Assembly: GCA_024500155.1 (NCBI GenBank)
Contig: CM044880.1
Location: forward strand, 5,580,001-5,644,000
Direction of reading: 5' to 3'
Origin: Chenopodium formosanum
Taxonomy: Eukaryota; Streptophyta; Magnoliopsida; Caryophyllales; Amaranthaceae
Length of the DNA stretch: 64,000 nt
Below the pieces are notes generated by a model, which worked only from the letters and a program-made list of their open reading frames with translations, had not been told where the DNA came from and searched no databases. A program made the translations under genes and the position numbers. This document shows positions 12,144-23,887 of this stretch, piece after piece (the stretch's first letter is position 1; every line of letters begins with the position of its first letter).

Positions 12144-15100
12144 ATGGTTGGATTTAGAAAACCCAATTTGTTAATTTTTATAGAATTAGTGTTATTGTGG
12201 TGTTGGTTGTTGAGATTTGGGAGTACATTGGTTTTGGTTGTTGGTCAACAGCAGCAACCACGAGTTACTTTGCCGTCTGAGCGAGTTGCACTGATTCAAC
12301 TCAGATCGTCACTCGGTCTCCGAGCAAGAGACTGGCCGATTAAGCCAGACCCATGTTCATCTTGGAAAGGAATTGAATGTAGTAGTAATGGTTCTGTTAT
12401 TGGGATTAATATTTCAGGGTTTAGAAGAACTAGAATTGGGGGTCTAAACCCTCAATTTGATGTTGATGCTCTTGGTAATTTGACCAGTTTAGTGAAGTTT
12501 AATGCCTCGTTGTTCGAGCTCCCGGGTCAAATACCCGAATGGTTTGGTTTTAGGTTGGGTAGTTTGCAGGTGCTTGATCTTCATTCTTGTTCTATTAATG
12601 GTAGTATACCTTTGAGCTTGGGGAGGTTGAGTAGGTTAACAACTTTGGATTTGTCTAGTAATCATCTTAGTGGTGTTGTCCCCTCTACTTTGGGTCAATT
12701 GGTGAACCTTAACATCCTTGATCTTTCCCACAATTCGCTTAATGGGTCAATTCCGGATTCCTTTTCCTCGCTTAGGAACCTCTCGTTTCTTGATATGTCA
12801 TCAAATTCCCTCTCCAGGCCGATCCCTCGTGGTATTGGGGTTTTGCAGAATCTCAGGACTTTGAATTTATCCAATAATAGTCTTATGTCTGTTATTCCTC
12901 CTCAACTTGGTGATCTTAGAGGTCTGGTTGACCTTGACCTGAGCTTTAACTCTTTGGTGAATTCATTGCCTGTGGAATTTAGAGGGATGCGGAGATTGAG
13001 AACGATGGTTTTGGGGAACAATAAACTTTCAGGGTCACTGCCAGATGATTTGTTTCCAGCTTTGACCAGGTTGGAGATTGTGGATTTGAGCCACAACAAC
13101 TTTACGGGTGTTGTTCCTGATGCATTGTGGCCAATCTCTGCATTGCGGCTTGTTGATATCTCTGGAAACACCTTTACGGGTATTCTTCCGAACATTACCT
13201 TGAGTCGCAATGCCACTGCTGCAGTGCTTAATCTTTCTAATAATGAGTTTTATGGGGGACTGAATTTGGTGCTCCAGACATTTAGTTCAATTGATATATC
13301 TGGCAATTATTTTGAGGGCAACTTACCAGAATATGTGAATGATGGTGCATCTGTTAGAGCCAATTGTCTACAACAAGCTACAGGTCAGAGGACAGAGGAG
13401 GAATGTTCTTCGTTTTATGCTTCTAAGGATTTGGTTTTCGACAACTTTGGGCATCCAAGTTCTGATGTCACCCCGGGGGCAGGACAAGTGCCTAAGAAAA
13501 AGAGTCACAAGCGCACTATTATATTGGCTGCAGTTTTGGGTGGCATTGGTCTATTGCTATTGTTGCTTTTGCTATTGATACTGTTCATATGCACCCGAAG
13601 GAGGCATGGTACAAGGCAAAGAGGGAACGGTGTGGGTCCAATTCCTCCCACTGGAACTGTCCCCCCTTCACCAGGAGTTGCTATTAATTTTTCAAGTTTG
13701 GGAGAATCATTTACATATCAGCAGCTGGTTGATGCTACAAGCAACTTCAGTGATTTGAATCTCATTAAAAATGGGCATTCTGGTGATTTGTACCGAGGTC
13801 TACTTGAAGGTGGTATCTCTGTGGTGGTTAAAAAAATCAACTTGAATTCAGTAAAAAGGGAGTCGTACCTTGTAGAGTTGGACTTTTTCAGTAAAATAAC
13901 ACATCCCAGATTGGTTCCACTCTTGGGTTACTGCTTGGATCAGGAAAATGAGAAATACCTTGTTTACAAGTACATGCCAAATGCAGACTTATCAAGTTCC
14001 TTGTTCAGGAAGGTCAATACTGATGACACTTTGCAATCCCTTGATTGGATAACAAGACTAAAGATAGCCATAGGAGTAGCAGAGGGTCTATGTTACCTAC
14101 ATCATGAATGTACACCGCCGTTTGTACACAGGTAACTTGTTTTTCTATTCTTGTTTCAATCTCCTCAGGTTGTATTTTTTTTGGCCATCTCTATGTTTTA
14201 TTTCTGGCATATCCTATTCTGTTACGAAAGGATTATATCCTGATTATTTTCTTCTTGTTCTTTTAATCCGTGTGATTGGGTTTTAGCACTTAGAAAGGGG
14301 TATCTAGCAATTTGTTTACCTCTATGACTATCTTAAGGTGCCTCAATGGTTGACTGTGTTCTCTTGTTTGGTGATTTGTTTCTACAACCATCATAATGGA
14401 CCTTTTTCTGAATAAAGGGCTGTATGCCTGTATCTGACAAAAGTAGAGGATTCACTTTTGCTATTGCTATGTGAGAGTTTAACTCTATAGGTTTTTCTGG
14501 TCTAATTGTCATAGAGCCACTGTTTTTTAAATTGTTTTCTCCATCAACGTCATATAAGTCAAGAAAGTTATAGAATCATTTAAAAGAGCCTTTATTCTTT
14601 GTAAAGAACTAAAGATACACTAAAAAGTGCGCTTAAGAAACGAAGACTATATATATCATACACAATATAATCACTGAATTTTTTACAAGGTTAGAATAAC
14701 TACATTTTGACTCCCTTTGACTCTTCTAAAAGTTCCATTAGTAGCAGCACGCTTTTTTAAAAACAGTTTTAAGGTGTTTTAGAGGTGTGCCTCAACCCTC
14801 AGGATAAAGCTTCAATGAGTAGATCAGAGCGGTCTCTGTGCCTTTCCTTAGGCAGTCCTGTTTATGTACTGGTGAATATATCATTAATTTGTTGCACACC
14901 GTAACCTCGTTCACTCTTTCTTCTTTAAGGGATATACAAGCAAGCAGCATACTCCTTGATGATAAATTTGAAATAAGACTTGGCAGTCTCAATGATGTTT
15001 GCATACAAGAGGGAGATAGTCACCCCGGTGTCATTACAAGATTGTTGCGGTTGCCACAGTAAGTATACCTTTTGTTTTATTAGCACATCTACTGACAGCT

Positions 15101-16952
15101 AATATGCTAGGGTTGCTAGGGTTTTTAAATTGCGAACCATATGCATGCAAAACTACAATGGACTTCTGTCCTAAGTCAAAGTCATATTCTGTTGTTGGAA
15201 TCATCAGGGAATTGGCTACTAAAGAATGCTGTTATATGTCCTTTTATATGTTGTTTTGTTTCTTTTTTGCTTCTTTAAAATTGGACTTCTCTTTGTAAGA
15301 AGCACTGCAGTTTTTGTGTCTTTTAAACTAGTCTTCTCCTCTTCAGAAGCATTGCAGTCATTGCTTCTTTTTAACTGGCCTTATTTTTTTTTTTCTACTA
15401 ATCGAGATCAAGTGTCCAATTGTCTATGTTGACTATGTACCTCTTCTGCTGCTTCATGTGTTCTTTAAAAGACTTAACATGAAGCTATATTAACTTTTGG
15501 TTTGCTTATTTATCTGCAGGACCTCTGAACAAGGGCCATCAGGTATGTCAACCGCATTTGAATTTTATTATCATTAGTTTTTCCTGCTGTCAATATTAAG
15601 AGATAAGAGATAAATGCTACAATTTTGTTGGAGATTTCTGAATGCCTCTTTGGTCTAACAGATAGTTGATTAGTTTTATTACCTATGATAAAAATTACGT
15701 GTACTCCTTATTTCTTGAAAATCACATGACTTACTAATTTCTTCCAAGATGGGTTATGCCCTGTGACATTGAACCGCACAATTGAAATAAATTGATGTTG
15801 GGATGGATGATCAGTAAACTTTAGATTCTATAGTTCTAGAACTTAGAAGAATATTCAGGTTGCATTTGACCCTATGGAGTCTTTGTTATCTTTTATACCA
15901 ATTGTCTTTGCGCTTTTTAATTTTTATTTTTAAAGAGAAAATAGTCTTCGCGAACTTTGGTTGTTAGATGAAGATTTTGTGGGCCATAGATGGTTTTCTA
16001 TATTCGGTTATTGTGGCATTATCATATACTTCTCTCATATTCACTGTAGCTATCTTTGGTCATTGTATTTGAGTTGTTTTTCCCCATTGTGTTTTGTAAT
16101 GCAATACTTAAGTAATTTGTAGGAAATGCAGGTCGCTAGTTGTCTGGCATATTTGGAACCTCTAAGGCTAAGCTTTCTGATAAAAAAAAAATAAAATAGA
16201 AAGTCACATTAGCCTTTTGTTAATTTTTGTGACGTGGGGAGGATGTACAACTTGAACAATTGCCTTTAATCAGATTTGCATGAAATTTCTGTTGACTTGT
16301 TAATCTGAAGAGACTTCGTCAGTAACATACATTTTTCGTTCCAGGTGCTCAGACATCGACTTGTGCATATGATATTTACTGCTTTGGAAAGGTGTTACTT
16401 GAGCTAGTCACTGGCAAACTTGGCATAAGCTCATCAAACGATACCAGTATGAAGGAATGGATGGATCAAACATTGCCCTGTATAAATATGTATGACAAGG
16501 AACTCGTAACAAAAATTGTGGACCCCTCTTTGATATATGACGAAGACCTCCTAGAAGAAGTTTGGGCAATGGCTATTGTTGCTAGATCGTGCCTCAATCC
16601 AAAACCTTCAAGGCGGCCCCTCATGAGATATATTCTTAGAGCATTGGAAAACCCATTAAAGGTGGTAAGAGAAGAAAATATTGGTTCTGGAAGGCTTAGA
16701 ACAACTTCTTCCAGAGGATCTTGGAATGCATCAGTATTTGGAAGTTGGAGGCAAAGCTTGGATGTGGGTGCTGCACCTCCTGCTCCCCGAGTTGAGGGAA
16801 CAGGCAGTCTTAAACGGTCGGGTACATCTGGGTCTCAAGGCAGTGGGCAAGTTGGTGGAAATGATAATTCGTCCTCACAACGACGGCAATCTAGGGAGAT
16901 ATTCCCAGAACCTGTAGACGTACATGATATAGAGAGACCAGAGACAAGATGA
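12144..16952 (+). CDS. LRR receptor-like protein with degenerate kinase domain (At2g16250 type)
   Basis: Exons 12144-14131, 14930-15058, 15520-15542 and 16345-16952 join in frame to 915 aa. The start is the ATG after the last uORF and gives a clean signal peptide (residues 1 to about 38). About ten leucine-rich repeats follow (roughly 95-400), then a lysine-rich stretch, one transmembrane helix (about 457-480) and an intracellular kinase-like domain (about 520-820). The domain keeps the VVVKK lysine (about 560), HRD (662-664) and DIYCFG, but HRDIKxxN reads HRDIQASS and the DFG position reads SLN (682-684); the glycine loop reads NGHSGDLYRG. It is therefore probably a pseudokinase that signals by binding partners at the plasma membrane. 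The Ser/Gly-rich tail looks disordered. The 23-nt third exon is unusually small. Ligand unknown. Confidence 0.88.
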
Positions 16953-17628
16953 ACATTAGAGTAAGAAAGTCAATTGAATTGTTCAATTCACATTCTTCCC
17001 GACTCACTGGTTTAGCCCGCATCACGTATTGCTTTCTACAGTTAGTGGGTTTTCGGGGCCAGTTTTGGTGTCGATTTTTTTCAGTTTTCTGAGGTGTACA
17101 GCCGTTGTGATGAAAGTTTGAAATTTGTTGGAAGGGTGCTCAATTATACGAGCTACAACTACTTTCGAGCTAACTGATTGATGCATCTTGTATGAGAGAA
17201 AGGCAGCACATCCTGACAGCCAATCGTTCTCATTTGTTTGAGCTTGTTTGTGGACAGTCAACCAGAAAAAACAAGCTGCTACAATTTTTTCTGTAATTGA
17301 TCTATTTGATTTTCGGGTCGTCATCGTGAAAGGTGTAATTAGTAGATGCTTAGAATTCTTGACTGCTTTCTTTCATTTATAGATCTCTATTTTGGTGGGA
17401 TCAATGGGTGCAAAGAAGTGGAAAAGAAACAAGAAAACACAACATAACTTCATTTTTTTTTTAAAATTCTTCTTATTTATTTCGCGAAGTGTTTTATTTA
17501 AACTTTAAAGAACTCTGGTATTGAAAATGTGTTGCTTAGCTTATAGTAAAATGTACATAATGAATCGTTTTCATCTTTGTTGCATTAGTCTTTAAGGTTG
17601 GAAGTGGAATAAAAAAAGTTGGAGAATA

Positions 17629-17700
17629 AGGTCCTACCGAGATTTGAACTCGGGTTACTGGATTCAGAGTCCAATGTCCTAACCGCTAGACCATAGGACC
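17629..17700 (-). tRNA. tRNA-Gln (anticodon CUG)
   Basis: The minus strand reads GGTCCTA at the 5' end and TAGGACC at the 3' end (7-bp acceptor) plus discriminator U. The TTGGA/TCCAG anticodon stem holds the loop CTCTGAA, anticodon CUG, and the T arm is CCGAG/CTCGG around TTCAAAT. CAACAACAA lies just upstream, as is common for plant tRNA start sites, and a T7 Pol III terminator lies about 12 nt downstream (A7 on the plus strand at 17611-17617). No intron and no encoded CCA. It should be functional. Confidence 0.95.
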
Positions 17701-18150
17701 TTGTTGTTGTGTAAATTTGGATTATTTATATATTTATTGCTTTCAATGTACTATTTTCCTGACAATCTCCTATCAATCCTTAATCACACATACAGTGATA
17801 CAGAACTTCGTAACCATTTAAATTCATTACGCTAACTTTAATTTTTTTTTTTTTTTTTTTTAATTTCGTACTATTCTGCTGTAAAATATACGAGTAAGAT
17901 TTTGGCGTCTGAGTTTGGCGTATAAAAAGTATTGTAGTAAGCTAACTTTTAAGTTTGACGTCTATCTAAACCACCCCTTATTTGTTTAAGTATCTTCCAA
18001 ATATGGAGCACATATCATGTCCATTTTGATATACTAGTTCTAATATTTTTAATTCAATGTCTTATATGACATGCTGACATACCGAGTACTTCACATAAAT
18101 TAGAGTATAGTTTCTACAACACTGAGTAAAAAAAAAAAAAAAAACACGTT

Positions 18151-18290
18151 GTGGTATTATATCAAAACAAAAATAGGCTACTAAAACATTTTCTTATACT
18201 AAAACAAAAGTAGCCTAAGTAGGTATTGTGGTATTATATCAAAACAAAAACAGGCCACTAAAACATCTTCTTATACTGTCATAACGACGA
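18151..18290. repeat. Tandem duplication, period 77
   Basis: GTGGTATTATATCAAAACAA followed by AAATAGGCTACTAAAACAT and TTCTTATACT occurs at 18151 and again at 18228 with few substitutions (AACAGGCCACTAAAACATC in the second). No coding role seen. Confidence 0.8.
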
Positions 18291-18606
18291 ACAAGACCTC
18301 TTAGCGTGACTACGTGTGCGGCGAGGGGCTGAGCGGCATAGTATATCGAATTCACAACAAATTTAAATTGATAATGAAATTTAATTGTTAGTCTAAGGTA
18401 ATTTAGAAATGGTGACAATTTTTCGGACAACCTAAAATAGTATTTTTCGTTTAGATAATTCATTTCAAGGATGGAGTTCCATAATTATGTACTCTACTTT
18501 CACCATCTAACGATCTATTCATCTATACATCTCAATAGCACATAGAGCCTATTCGAGTACAAAGTATTGGCAAGTTTGTATACAATGGGTTGGGACCAAG
18601 GGCTAG

Positions 18607-21600
18607 TCAACCTGAATCAAACAGCACAACATTAGAATCATTACTCCGGAATGAGCTAGAATCAAGTTCACTAACAGAAGAATAATCCTCAGTTTCAGAA
18701 TCTGCAGCTTCTTCATGAAGTGTAGAAGCGCCTGATTCAAATCTCTGCCGCTTTTCAACTGCAGCCTTGACTCGTTGCTTAAATTCCTCGTCACTGCTTG
18801 CTAACATATACCGGAGTTTGAAGTTCACCTGATTCTCTAACAAAACCTTGTGCCTTGGTATGATTCTGTCTTCTAGAGAATAACTGAAAAACCTGAATGA
18901 TAACAACCACCAGACTTAGTCAAAATAATGGAGCATTTGCTCAATTTATAACCATTTTTTGCCAGTTTTGTCTTTGACTGGGGATGTTTAAGAGAGTTTG
19001 GAGAAGATTTTAACAGAATGATGACAAATTTTGTTTATAACTGTTATTATAAACAAAGAGTTCCTTCTACGGAGTAATAGGAGCAAGCAAGCGAAACTAA
19101 CATTTGTCCATCTAAATCTGGTGAATTTGCTTATTTCATATTAAAATTAAGGATTTCATAAGTATTGTACGTCATATAGAGCTATAATTAAGAATTTACC
19201 TCGGAAATTCGATGAGATCCTTTACAGGACGGATCATTGTTCTTCGCAGGTAGCGATACTTGGGTCGAAGAAGTTCAACATTGTATCGCAAGAGCATTGG
19301 GAAATCAGCAATCATCTCACCTAACAGTCGAAGACTAATCCCAAGCGACAGATAATACTTTACATTGCCATCCAGCTTATGCGCAATGCTGCACCCCAAT
19401 AGCTCTGGTGCCAAAGCCACCACCTTTGCTATATTTTTCTGTGTGACTCCAGCTTTGGTAAGTAGGAACACAACCTGGCAGTGAATCATGACTTAGCCAT
19501 ACGTAAGATAGACATTTGGCCATTCAATGCCAATAGATCAACATTTAGAGTCACAATAAATCACGAGAAGCTAATACTAAGTTGAGATTCAAGGTACATT
19601 ATCGTGATGGACTGATGGGAGCAATTTTCAACACTTTCCATAGCTCGTAGTAAACAATTTTGAACTTCAAGAGTAAAACTCAATTTCACAATCATCTAGC
19701 CCCAGATCAAAGGAGAGGGAAATAGAAAGGAAGAAAGCACAACCAAAATTACGAGTATTATTCAATATGTAACTGAGCCGAAAAGTCTAATAGCAGGACC
19801 AACTCCTCAGTCTTTTCTTTATTGACACTATCAAGTAATGCAATTAAACAGCATTGTATTCCAGCATAGAATTTTTTTTTCTTGTTTAAGCAGCACAGAG
19901 GAAAAGCTCCAATCTGTATTCTATCACTAGACTCTAGAGATACAACTCCTAAACAGTCCGGGTTCAAGAACAATAAATTCCATATAGTCATATACCCATA
20001 TCACAGGAAGATGGAAGTATAACATCATCAACAAATGTAAGAGAGAACTAACCACTGGCCGAATTTTCTTGTAAAGGCTGTATGTCAGCAACGGAGGAAA
20101 CTTAACAAGCATGCGACCGATGGCATCATCTGTGATACCTAAGTCTTGCAGAAACCGTACCTACAAAATATATCAAGACACCTGTCAAGGAAGCTAGAAG
20201 ACAGCAGGTGCATTCAAATACTGTACTATAGAATAGTATACAACTAAAAAATACTTTTACAGTAGAACTAATCCGATACAATTCGTAGATGGCATGTTCA
20301 CTTATTTTGGGAAGGAGGAAAATAAATTCACTACCTTTGGAACAATAGTAGCTTCCATGTCAAAACAGAACACCATTGGTTTGATGACGAGCATTCTTCT
20401 CATGCCATCTCGATCAACTCCAAGATAATAAAGAAACTTGAGAAGAGGTTTCCATCTTTCCTCAATGCTACATGCCATCAACTGAGGTTTAAATGCCAGT
20501 AATCTTCCAACATCATTATCGCCAAGCCCAAATTCTTTCAAATAGTTTACCTAAAACCAAAAGTCTCAATCACCTTAATACATGAATATTATGATCCATT
20601 GAAAATAGATACATGGTGACAATATTTTATTAATCTTTGAGCACTGTTCTTCCATCATTTGGCTATTAATAATTACTCCTATTATCTAATGGGTCTAATA
20701 TGGCTCTCATTGTCAGTTTCGAATAAACAATAAGAAATGCGTAGTCATTATACCTTTTGCTTCATCTCTTCTAAAGCAAAATATCCAAGGACTTTGGGGA
20801 AATCATAAACCATCGTACCAAAATCATGGTTGTTCATGCCCATGTCTGTGTAAAACCTCACACGAATTTTCACTTCTTCCATGCTAAAAGCCACTAATTC
20901 AGGGCATCGGCTGATGACATAACCCATCCATTCTCTCCTCACACCTTTGTTCTCTAGATACACAACAATCTCATCCATTTCTTCGATGCTACGCCTCAAA
21001 ATGGTCTCTCCAACTCTAGTGAACACAACTCCTATGTATCTTCCATTCACATGAATTGACTTCAGCCACTCTACATGCCTTCTTATTAATTGGACATCCC
21101 CCTTTGACATGCATATGATTCTACCAATCTGAGGGTGTGACAACGAATTGTGTTTCAACCACCTACAATATAATCAAAGAAACACGTGATTTCTCTCACA
21201 TCAACGGATCAACCTCCTCAAAACAATAGCTAAACCAGCTAAGTAGCTTTTATCAACTACAAATTCTTTGGAACCTTTCGTATGCCAACTAACTTTTCAA
21301 TACGACTTTGCAAATCAAACCAATGTAGTTATGTCGCTAGTGCAATCTATCACCCTTCTGGAATATACCTATGCAACATATGATTTTTCCAGAAACATAT
21401 TCAAAGAATTTGCTAATCTATGAAAGGAACTAAAAATCAACTATGTAGAAAAGCATCATCTCAACTATCAAATCATACATAAGAATTATAAAAATCAATA
21501 TTGCAAATTATCATGAAACCCATCAACATACTCACTCAAATAACAGGGAAATATGGTAAAGTTATAAGAGTGTTACTCGAAGTCAAATCTCGTCTACATT

Positions 21601-22442
21601 ATTGCCTTAGCACCTCTCTTTGCGCCAAAATAAGCAATTTAAATAAGTACGAAGTAACAAACATTAAATCCATACATATACGAATTACGATCATAAACAT
21701 ACAGTTACATAATTCACAAGAAAAACATAACCAAAATCCAAAAAAGAGTGAGAAATTCAGCTCACCTAATAAGAGGAACAACATTAGACTCCTCAATAAA
21801 TTTTCGAGCTCGAGCATTAAACGAAAAACTCGAAAATTCAGGAACTTTCTTCAAAGAAGCAGCCTCAATCATCACCAAATCAATAAAATCACCCAAATTA
21901 GACCCCATATTCTTAGAATAAGTAATACCAAATTTACCCTTTCTAACCATAAATTCAATAAAAATTTCCAAACAAACTTCCCTCCTTATCTTAATAGCCT
22001 TCATCAACATCTCACCTTCTTCACCATCATCATCACCCTTCAAAAGGGTATTCAAAGGAGGGAGAGAAAGGTCATTTCCATGAGGTGGGCGGGTATAAAT
22101 TGAACCCGGAAATTGAGGTGGGCGTTTTCTAACAAGGGTCAATTCCAAAATTCTTGCTTTCTCTTCTTCTGATAACAAAACGTCGTCGTTTTTCTCGTGG
22201 GTTGGAAGCCATTGTTGTTGGTGGGGGTTAAGGAGGAAGAAAGAGGTGGATTTGGAGTTGTGGGTCCGAAGAATTTGTTGGGTGTTAGGGTTTAAGATTG
22301 GGGGTTTTGGGGGGTCGGAAGGTTGAGGATTTTGAGAGGAGAGAGAAAAATTGGTGATGAAAGGAGAAGATTGGTGGTGGTGGTGGTTATGGTGGGTTGA
22401 GAGGTGGAGGAAGGTGGTGGAAGTGGTGGTGTGGCAAAACAT
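18607..22442 (-). CDS. Organellar mTERF protein (EMB2219/mTERF2-like)
   Basis: Minus-strand exons 22442-21766, 21162-20754, 20550-20335, 20160-20053, 19474-19200 and 18892-18607 join in frame to 656 aa, with every border GT-AG. The His/Ser/Thr/Pro-rich N-terminus without acidic residues fits a chloroplast (or dual) transit peptide. Residues from about 270 hold at least eight mTERF repeats, each with its proline signature (for example SRCPELVAFS, VYDFPKVLGY, AFKPQLMACS, VIKPMVFCF, VKFPPLLTYS, ALAPELLGCS, ADFPMLLRYN, IEFPRFFSYS). The C-terminus is a Ser/Asp/Glu-rich tail. Family members are helical nucleic-acid-binding proteins needed for organellar RNA splicing or transcription; EMB2219 is essential for embryo development in Arabidopsis. 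The assignment to that subfamily rests on my memory of its C-terminal region and needs a tree. Confidence 0.88.
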
Positions 22443-23887
22443 GATGGTTTTTTCATTTTGGATAAAGTGGCGGAGCCATGGGTTTAGTTAAGTTCACTCT
22501 ACTTATCATTTTGCCAATGTAGTCTTCTGTTTATAGACCAAAATTCCAAACTGTAACTTCGCCATGTTTTCGACTTGGCCTGATCCCAAACCGATCTAAA
22601 TAATGTTCAATTCAGGTTTTAACTATGATACTAATTTGATTCAAGTTTTAAATAAATCCAATCTAATCCGGGCTTATCGAACCCGACCCAAACACCCAAA
22701 TTGACACTTCTAAGAGTCTAAGTACACATAGAGTTATACATTGATATTTAGTTGGAGAATTAATTTATGTTATTATTAAATACTCGGTTTAGATAAATGT
22801 AAATGGTGTTAAATTTTGAAGTAAAGAGTTCTAAGTTCATGAAACAAATCTATAGGTCAACTGTACAATAATATAGGATCCATTTGCGCCTCAACTCCTG
22901 ATTATCTTTGGGAAGAGAGTTTCCTAATGCATCTTTTTACCAAAAATAATTAAATTAAATAAGTATTCACGATTTCACAACCCAACCCCCCAATCTTCTG
23001 TCATGCCAATTGGAGTAGGGCCAATGCCAATGGCCTTTGTTCTACCCCTTTAAAGATTTAGGTTGAGAATGAATGGTTTTCAAAACTTAAGGCTTAGGAT
23101 TTCGTCTCGTGTGAATCACCAACGGACTATTTCTCATTCTAGTCTTCGAGCATAGGTAAGATGCACTGCGAATGGGTTTTGTAGGTTACAAGATGGATCA
23201 TGTAGGCACAAAGCGACGTCCAGCTTCGTTTTTTTTATCTAGAGTCCAACAAGTTTGCCCCTGAGAAGCATGCTTACATAGGTCCTTCTTGGGGTTTTGT
23301 TACTTAATGCAGCTGTTGTCGTGTGTGTGATGTGTTGTTTTTCGGTGAGTCCAACAAGTTCGCCCCTGAGAATTAATGCAGCGGTTGTCATGTGTGTGAT
23401 GCGTTGTTTTTTGGTGTTAGTTCTTCCAAAAAAAAAAAAAAAAAAAAAACATCCTCCTACTGATTTTGTCCATGCAAGCCCACAACCAATTAACATGTCG
23501 TGTCATGCCAAACTTAGTACTTGCCAGCCCAACCTATTCCCAGCCTAGTAGAATTTGGTCATGTCTAAGGATGCGAAAATGAAAAGTTTGCTTATAAAAA
23601 ACTGACTTCCATTACAAAAAATATATAGGCCCAATGTGTTTTCCCTGCAGGAAACGAAATTATGGCCTAGGGCGCCATGGCGTATAAGTTGAGTAATTTA
23701 GCAGCCAAAACTAATGGAGTAAAGGCTTAACATATACCAAAATCTACAAGATTGCAACTTAACAATGTTTTACAAGGGCAATTAACAACAAAATGATCTC
23801 TGAAACTCCAAACAGAGAAATTTTATTGGTTTTGATTCAGAAGCCACAAAAAAGGAAAATATCATAGCCTCATCGAAGCAACTGAGA
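22443..23887. other. Intergenic between mTERF and NDUFS8 genes
   Basis: Immediate upstream region of mTERF (22443 onward) and the 3' flank of NDUFS8. About 22560-22720 looks like an old repeat (GAACCCGACCCAAACACCC). The duplicated segment at 23244-23420 is listed separately. A(21) at about 23428-23449 creates a spurious poly-lysine frame. No gene seen. Confidence 0.6.
23244..23420. repeat. Imperfect tandem duplication with an indel
   Basis: AGTCCAACAAGTTTGCCCCT with GAGAA occurs near 23244 and again (AAGTTCGCC variant) near 23347. Both copies then contain TTAATGCAGC, GTTGTC, GTGTGTGTGATG and GTTGTTTTT. Copy 1 carries about 30 extra bases (GCATGCTTACATAGGTCC and following). This is the reason both strands show mirrored small reading frames here. 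Confidence 0.75.

Larger units (their letters stand above)
16953..18606. other. Intergenic between the LRR receptor and mTERF genes
   Basis: This contains the probable 3' UTR of the LRR receptor gene, the tRNA-Gln gene, a T-rich run near 17841-17862, and the tandem repeat at 18151-18290. Two small minus-strand frames (17022-17324 and 18239-18463) show no family resemblance or codon signal and are not called as genes. Confidence 0.6.

Noticed and set aside
21501..22103. A 200-codon plus-strand frame
   Set aside because: It lies antisense to mTERF exon 1 and intron 1 and has no family resemblance; the minus-strand mTERF frame explains the region.
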